This document shows positions 51,701-52,179 of a DNA stretch of 52,179 nt, one piece after another. The notes below the pieces were generated by a model, which made no database searches, had not been told where the DNA came from, and saw only the letters and a program-made list of their open reading frames with translations. This DNA comes from an uncultured bacterium (GTDB taxonomy: Bacteria > Bacillota > Clostridia > Lachnospirales > Lachnospiraceae), in the NCBI GenBank assembly GCA_947063875.1, contig CAMSTY010000021.1, forward strand, positions 1 through 52,179, read 5' to 3'. The position numbers were made by a program, and so were the translations under genes. Within the stretch, counting starts at the first letter, position 1. Every line of letters starts with the position of its first letter.

Positions 51701-51734
51701 AAAAGAAAAGCCCGAAGCAATCATACTGCGGACT
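51701..51734 (-). terminator. S-box expression-platform terminator
   Basis: On the minus strand AGTCCG (51734-51729) and CGGGCT (51714-51709) close a hairpin followed by TTTTCTTTT. An alternative 8-base antiterminator pairs GATTTGAT with ATCAAGTC just upstream and takes the AGTC of the terminator stem, giving a clean switch. Confidence 0.8.
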
Positions 51735-51756
51735 TGATAGTTTTCGCACATCAAAT

Positions 51757-51955
51757 CCTCTTATTGCTCGATTTCTCGCTCAGGTTGGCACCTTCCGAAC
51801 GTTCCTGCCGCCTTTTGTCCGCTTCCGAATCCGGTGTTCTTTGGCATTCGCTGCCATGTACTGCCGAATTCTGATTGAAAGCGTCCGGCGGGCATTCGCC
51901 CGGGGTTGCCGTGACTTCACAGATCCTTTGTATCTCCATCACTCTGAATAAGGGA
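51757..51955 (-). ncRNA. SAM-I (S-box) riboswitch of metK
   Basis: The RNA binds SAM and shuts down metK transcription. On the minus strand the outer helix P1 pairs CTTATT with AATAAG near 51955 and 51757. Between them stand the S-box landmarks: CAGAGTGATGGAG, GATCTGTGAAGTCACGGCAACC and AAGGTGCCAACC followed by TGAGCGAGAAATCGAGCAA. Between CGGCAACC and AAGGTGCC lie 109 bases, far longer than usual, folding into a GGGC/GCCC hairpin and a long arm. A terminator follows downstream. Confidence 0.85.
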
Positions 51956-51996
51956 TATTACGCACTTTTCAATTGTCAATTTTTTGTTACAAGGTA

Positions 51997-52025
51997 ATAG
52001 TAACAGATTCCGGCGTGGGTGTCAA
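51997..52025 (-). promoter_or_regulatory. Promoter of metK
   Basis: On the minus strand a perfect TTGACA (52025-52020) and TACTAT (52002-51997) are 17 bases apart. Transcription would begin near 51990, just before the riboswitch. The remaining right end to 52179 shows only a short GAGGCC/GGCCTC hairpin (52049-52069) and no supported gene. Confidence 0.8.
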
Positions 52026-52179
52026 TACCGTTTGTTTGTGCTTTATGAGGCCGGTTCTTGGGGCCTCCTTCCTGTGCATAATCAACATCTCCATCCGTTC
52101 ATGCAAAGTAGGATTTCCCATTGCCCCGGAAGTTTGACAGTTGAATAGAAAGAAAAACACCTGCAGGCCGCATAAAGCC

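Noticed and set aside
51751-51942. 63-codon minus-strand frame upstream of metK
   Set aside because: It lies entirely within the S-box riboswitch.

Overview
The window looks like chromosome from a Gram-positive, Lachnospiraceae-type clostridium. The signs are AGGAGG ribosome sites, moderate GC with AT-rich gaps, a tRNA-Trp T-box leader, an S-box riboswitch in front of metK, clostridial conjugative-element genes and an anaerobe's set of radical SAM enzymes. No rRNA, tRNA, intact insertion sequence or CRISPR array was seen.

Region 1 (1-6772) is part of a conjugative or plasmid-like element. It holds a DnaB-type helicase, a probable replication initiator, an 840-base AT-rich gap full of hairpins and tandem palindromic repeats, four small unknown genes, a catalytically complete ClpP paralog and a VirD4/TraG coupling ATPase without membrane segments. 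It stops 37 bases before the next promoter, and no relaxase, VirB4 or integrase follows in the window.

Region 2 (6810-8769) is a collapsed tryptophan operon. The promoter, T-box leader (specifier UGG) and terminator are intact. After them comes only the out-of-frame tail of trpE fused to the 3' half of trpB, then an intact trpA.

Region 3 (8802-19550) is a probable acid or sugar-acid catabolic locus: a divergent LysR regulator, a glycerate-2-kinase family protein, an enolase paralog that has lost several catalytic residues, a five-gene family-5 (Dpp/Opp-type) ABC importer and a mandelate racemase/enolase-superfamily dehydratase, closed by a strong terminator.

Region 4 (19670-40721) is a surface-glycan locus. 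It encodes an ABC export ATPase (Wzt type), a 1,321-residue multidomain glycosyltransferase, the full GDP-D-glycero-D-manno-heptose pathway (gmhA, hddA, gmhB, hddC), three CDP-3,6-dideoxyhexose genes (rfbF, rfbG, rfbH), a LicD-family transferase, two GT2 glycosyltransferases and two large polytopic membrane proteins. It is interrupted at 25.3-28.1 kb by an AT-rich island (orphan vsr, truncated HTH gene, unknown gene) and by azlCD.

Region 5 (40811-48958) is the most novel part: a phosphoribosyltransferase-like gene, then a tight five-gene cluster matching the uncharacterised Salmonella STM4015-STM4014-STM4013-STM4012-STM4011 families (leucine-rich-repeat protein, ATP-grasp, alkaline-phosphatase-superfamily hydrolase and two radical SAM enzymes, the last fused to a HAD phosphatase domain), followed by an RtcB RNA ligase. 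Together they look like an undescribed modification or biosynthesis system.

Region 6 (49023-52179) holds a MATE exporter and metK on the minus strand; metK has a terminator, an S-box riboswitch with an unusually long peripheral arm, and a clear promoter.
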